Shown piece after piece: positions 21,601 to 22,380 of a DNA stretch of 22,380 bases. The stretch is from Clostridium sp. AM34-11AC (lineage in GTDB: Bacteria > Bacillota > Clostridia > Lachnospirales > Lachnospiraceae), in NCBI RefSeq assembly GCF_003435375.1, contig NZ_QWGL01000014.1, positions 59,374 to 81,753 on the forward strand, read 5' to 3'. The notes beneath the pieces are model-generated. The model saw only the letters and a program-made list of their open reading frames with translations. It was not told the DNA's origin and did not search any database. Every line of letters begins with the position of its first letter. Position 1 is the first letter of the stretch. Position numbers and translations under genes: made by a program.

Positions 21601-22053
21601 GTGAACCCCCATTTGAAACAGCTATGGGCAGCTATGAGGCTGCCCGAAAACTTCAAAAAAAGTTATAAATTTTTTTGTCGTGGGCTTGACATACGGGTGA
21701 CGGAGATCATGCAACGTCAGATCGTCTGGTATCATCTCGGTCTCATCTTTTGCAATATTCGTGTTGTAGATCTGAATCACCCGTTTAAACTCCGTTCTGG
21801 GGCTGCAAATATGCATCTGAGAGCCATCATCCCGGATAAAGACGAAATTGTTTTGAAATTGTTTGCCGCGGGATCCTTTCCAGTAGTCACCCAGTCTGAG
21901 ACAAGCCTCCTGTTGTTCATGCATAAGTTTTTTTGCAGCGGCGATGACAATATCCGGTACGATACACTGTCTCGTGGCATGGGTCTTTGTATCCTTATGA
22001 ATGACTTCTCCTTTTACGACCGCCGTAGATTTGGAGAAGTGGATTGTGTTTAG
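21601..22053 (+). CDS. Short ORF at the element end, running over the junction
   Basis: GTG 21601 has a strong AAGGAGGT at 21588-21595. The first about 32 codons (VNPHLKQLWAAMRLPENFKK onward) lie within the element and contain a GGGCAGC/GCTGCCC hairpin; beyond about 21697 the frame is only antisense to the tyrosine recombinase. If real, it is a small protein whose 3' end depends on where the element is inserted or circularised. No family recognised. Confidence 0.22.
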   Translation: MNPHLKQLWAAMRLPENFKKSYKFFCRGLDIRVTEIMQRQIVWYHLGLIFCNIRVVDLNHPFKLRSGAANMHLRAIIPDKDEIVLKLFAAGSFPVVTQSETSLLLFMHKFFCSGDDNIRYDTLSRGMGLCILMNDFSFYDRRRFGEVDCV

Positions 22054-22233
22054 GGAAAAGTCAATGTCGCTCCATAAAAGAGAAACAATTTCTCCACGCC
22101 GGGCACCGGTAAAGAGAGCAATATAGAAAAAGAGCTGCCATTTAAGATCGAGGGACCATAACTGAGTATACTCCTTGATCTGCACGGGTTTTCCGTTTCT
22201 CTTGACATTCCAAGAGAAGAAGACATTCCATAA
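21697..22233 (-). pseudogene. Tyrosine recombinase (integrase) fragment, disrupted at HxxR
   Basis: The minus-strand frame encodes the start of a phage-type integrase catalytic domain: LKWQLFFYIALFTGARRGEI with the first catalytic Arg, LLWSDIDFSLNTIHFSKS, NNFVFIRDDG, and DLTLHDLRH with the catalytic HxxR. Directly after HDLRH (codon at 21699-21697) homology ends and the frame becomes PYVKPTTKK, then stops at 21622. The second His/Trp box and the Tyr nucleophile are absent. The N-terminal core-binding domain is also missing or broken: TGA 22236-22234 ends the frame upstream. The enzyme cannot be active. The break lies about 100 bases after recombinase 3, suggesting this integrase gene was the insertion target. 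Confidence 0.82.
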
Positions 22234-22379
22234 TCAGAAGAGGGCAATACAATTTTTGCCGAGATTAAAGAAACCGTCATACTACTTTCAGCCTTGCCCA
22301 AAATGAGATACGTGTGTCCCGCATAGAGTTTTAAGCTTGTTGAATATTCCGTTGCGGCGAAGCCGTCTGTCCGGAAAAA
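22209..22379 (-). CDS. Unidentified open frame at the window edge, partial
   Basis: A minus-strand frame open to the window edge encodes GFAATEYSTSLKLYAGHTYL, then AESSMTVSLISAKIVLPSS and DYGMSSSLGMS. The composition looks like real protein, but it runs out of phase into the antisense-free part of the integrase fragment near 22210. It may be the 5' portion of another disrupted gene. No family recognised, and coding is uncertain. Confidence 0.25.
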
Positions 22380-22380
22380 T

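Noticed and set aside
1..22380. CRISPR arrays, tRNA or rRNA genes
   Set aside because: No regularly spaced repeats, cloverleaf with conserved TpsiC/anticodon features or rRNA-like sequence were seen on either strand.

Overview
The window is almost entirely mobile DNA from a low-to-mid GC Gram-positive, most likely a gut Clostridia (Lachnospiraceae or Ruminococcaceae type). The reasons are strong AGGAGG-type ribosome binding sites, Tn1549/Tn916-like conjugative element backbone genes (relaxase 3' ends, a SpaA-like surface protein, a small sigma-like regulator, a cysteine-rich KTR protein) and three tandem large serine recombinases. No species can be named from the sequence alone, and there is no rRNA, tRNA or CRISPR array.

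Layout, left to right. (1) 1-102: the last 33 codons of a relaxase. (2) 130-3799: a thiamine salvage operon on the + strand with a consensus promoter, two TPP riboswitches in tandem (each with its own terminator), then tenA, thiD, thiE, a HAD phosphatase and a Nudix hydrolase, closed by a strong terminator. (3) 3809-4192: a compact inverted-repeat-rich element, then a second copy of the relaxase 3' end. (4) 4193-10367: a segment that interrupts this second relaxase copy. It carries a truncated SpaA-like protein, an acidic hypothetical protein, a minus-strand two-component/ABC cassette (response regulator, ATPase, permease, histidine kinase) of the peptide-antibiotic immunity type, and a truncated sigma-like gene fused in frame to the last codons of the relaxase. 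(5) 10406-13557: a second cargo set, a YtrA-type GntR repressor with an ABC-2 exporter, a 37-residue membrane peptide, a truncated KTR protein, a perfect 25-bp inverted repeat and a VanZ-family gene. (6) 13558-15310: degraded intergenic sequence with a permease remnant, a small hypothetical gene and a winged-helix regulator with an apparent one-base frameshift. (7) 15420-21598: the recombination end of the element, with a sigma-70 region 4 protein, a small conserved protein and three overlapping large serine recombinase genes. (8) 21697-22380: a disrupted tyrosine recombinase on the minus strand, cut at its HxxR motif, which is probably the integration target.

How it fits together: an integrative and conjugative element using a serine-recombinase triplet appears to have inserted in or beside another element's integrase gene. 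It has accumulated cargo in a slot just behind the relaxase gene: thiamine salvage behind one relaxase end, a YtrA/ABC/VanZ module behind the other, and an immunity cassette inside a 6.2 kb segment. The thiamine operon senses TPP and recycles pyrimidine, but has no thiazole supply in this window. The two ABC cassettes are each regulated locally, by a two-component system and by a GntR repressor. The most notable structural observation is that 4193-10367 behaves like a discrete insertion: it splits a relaxase copy at the CACA tetranucleotide and carries 16-bp inverted repeats (14/16 matches) just inside both ends.
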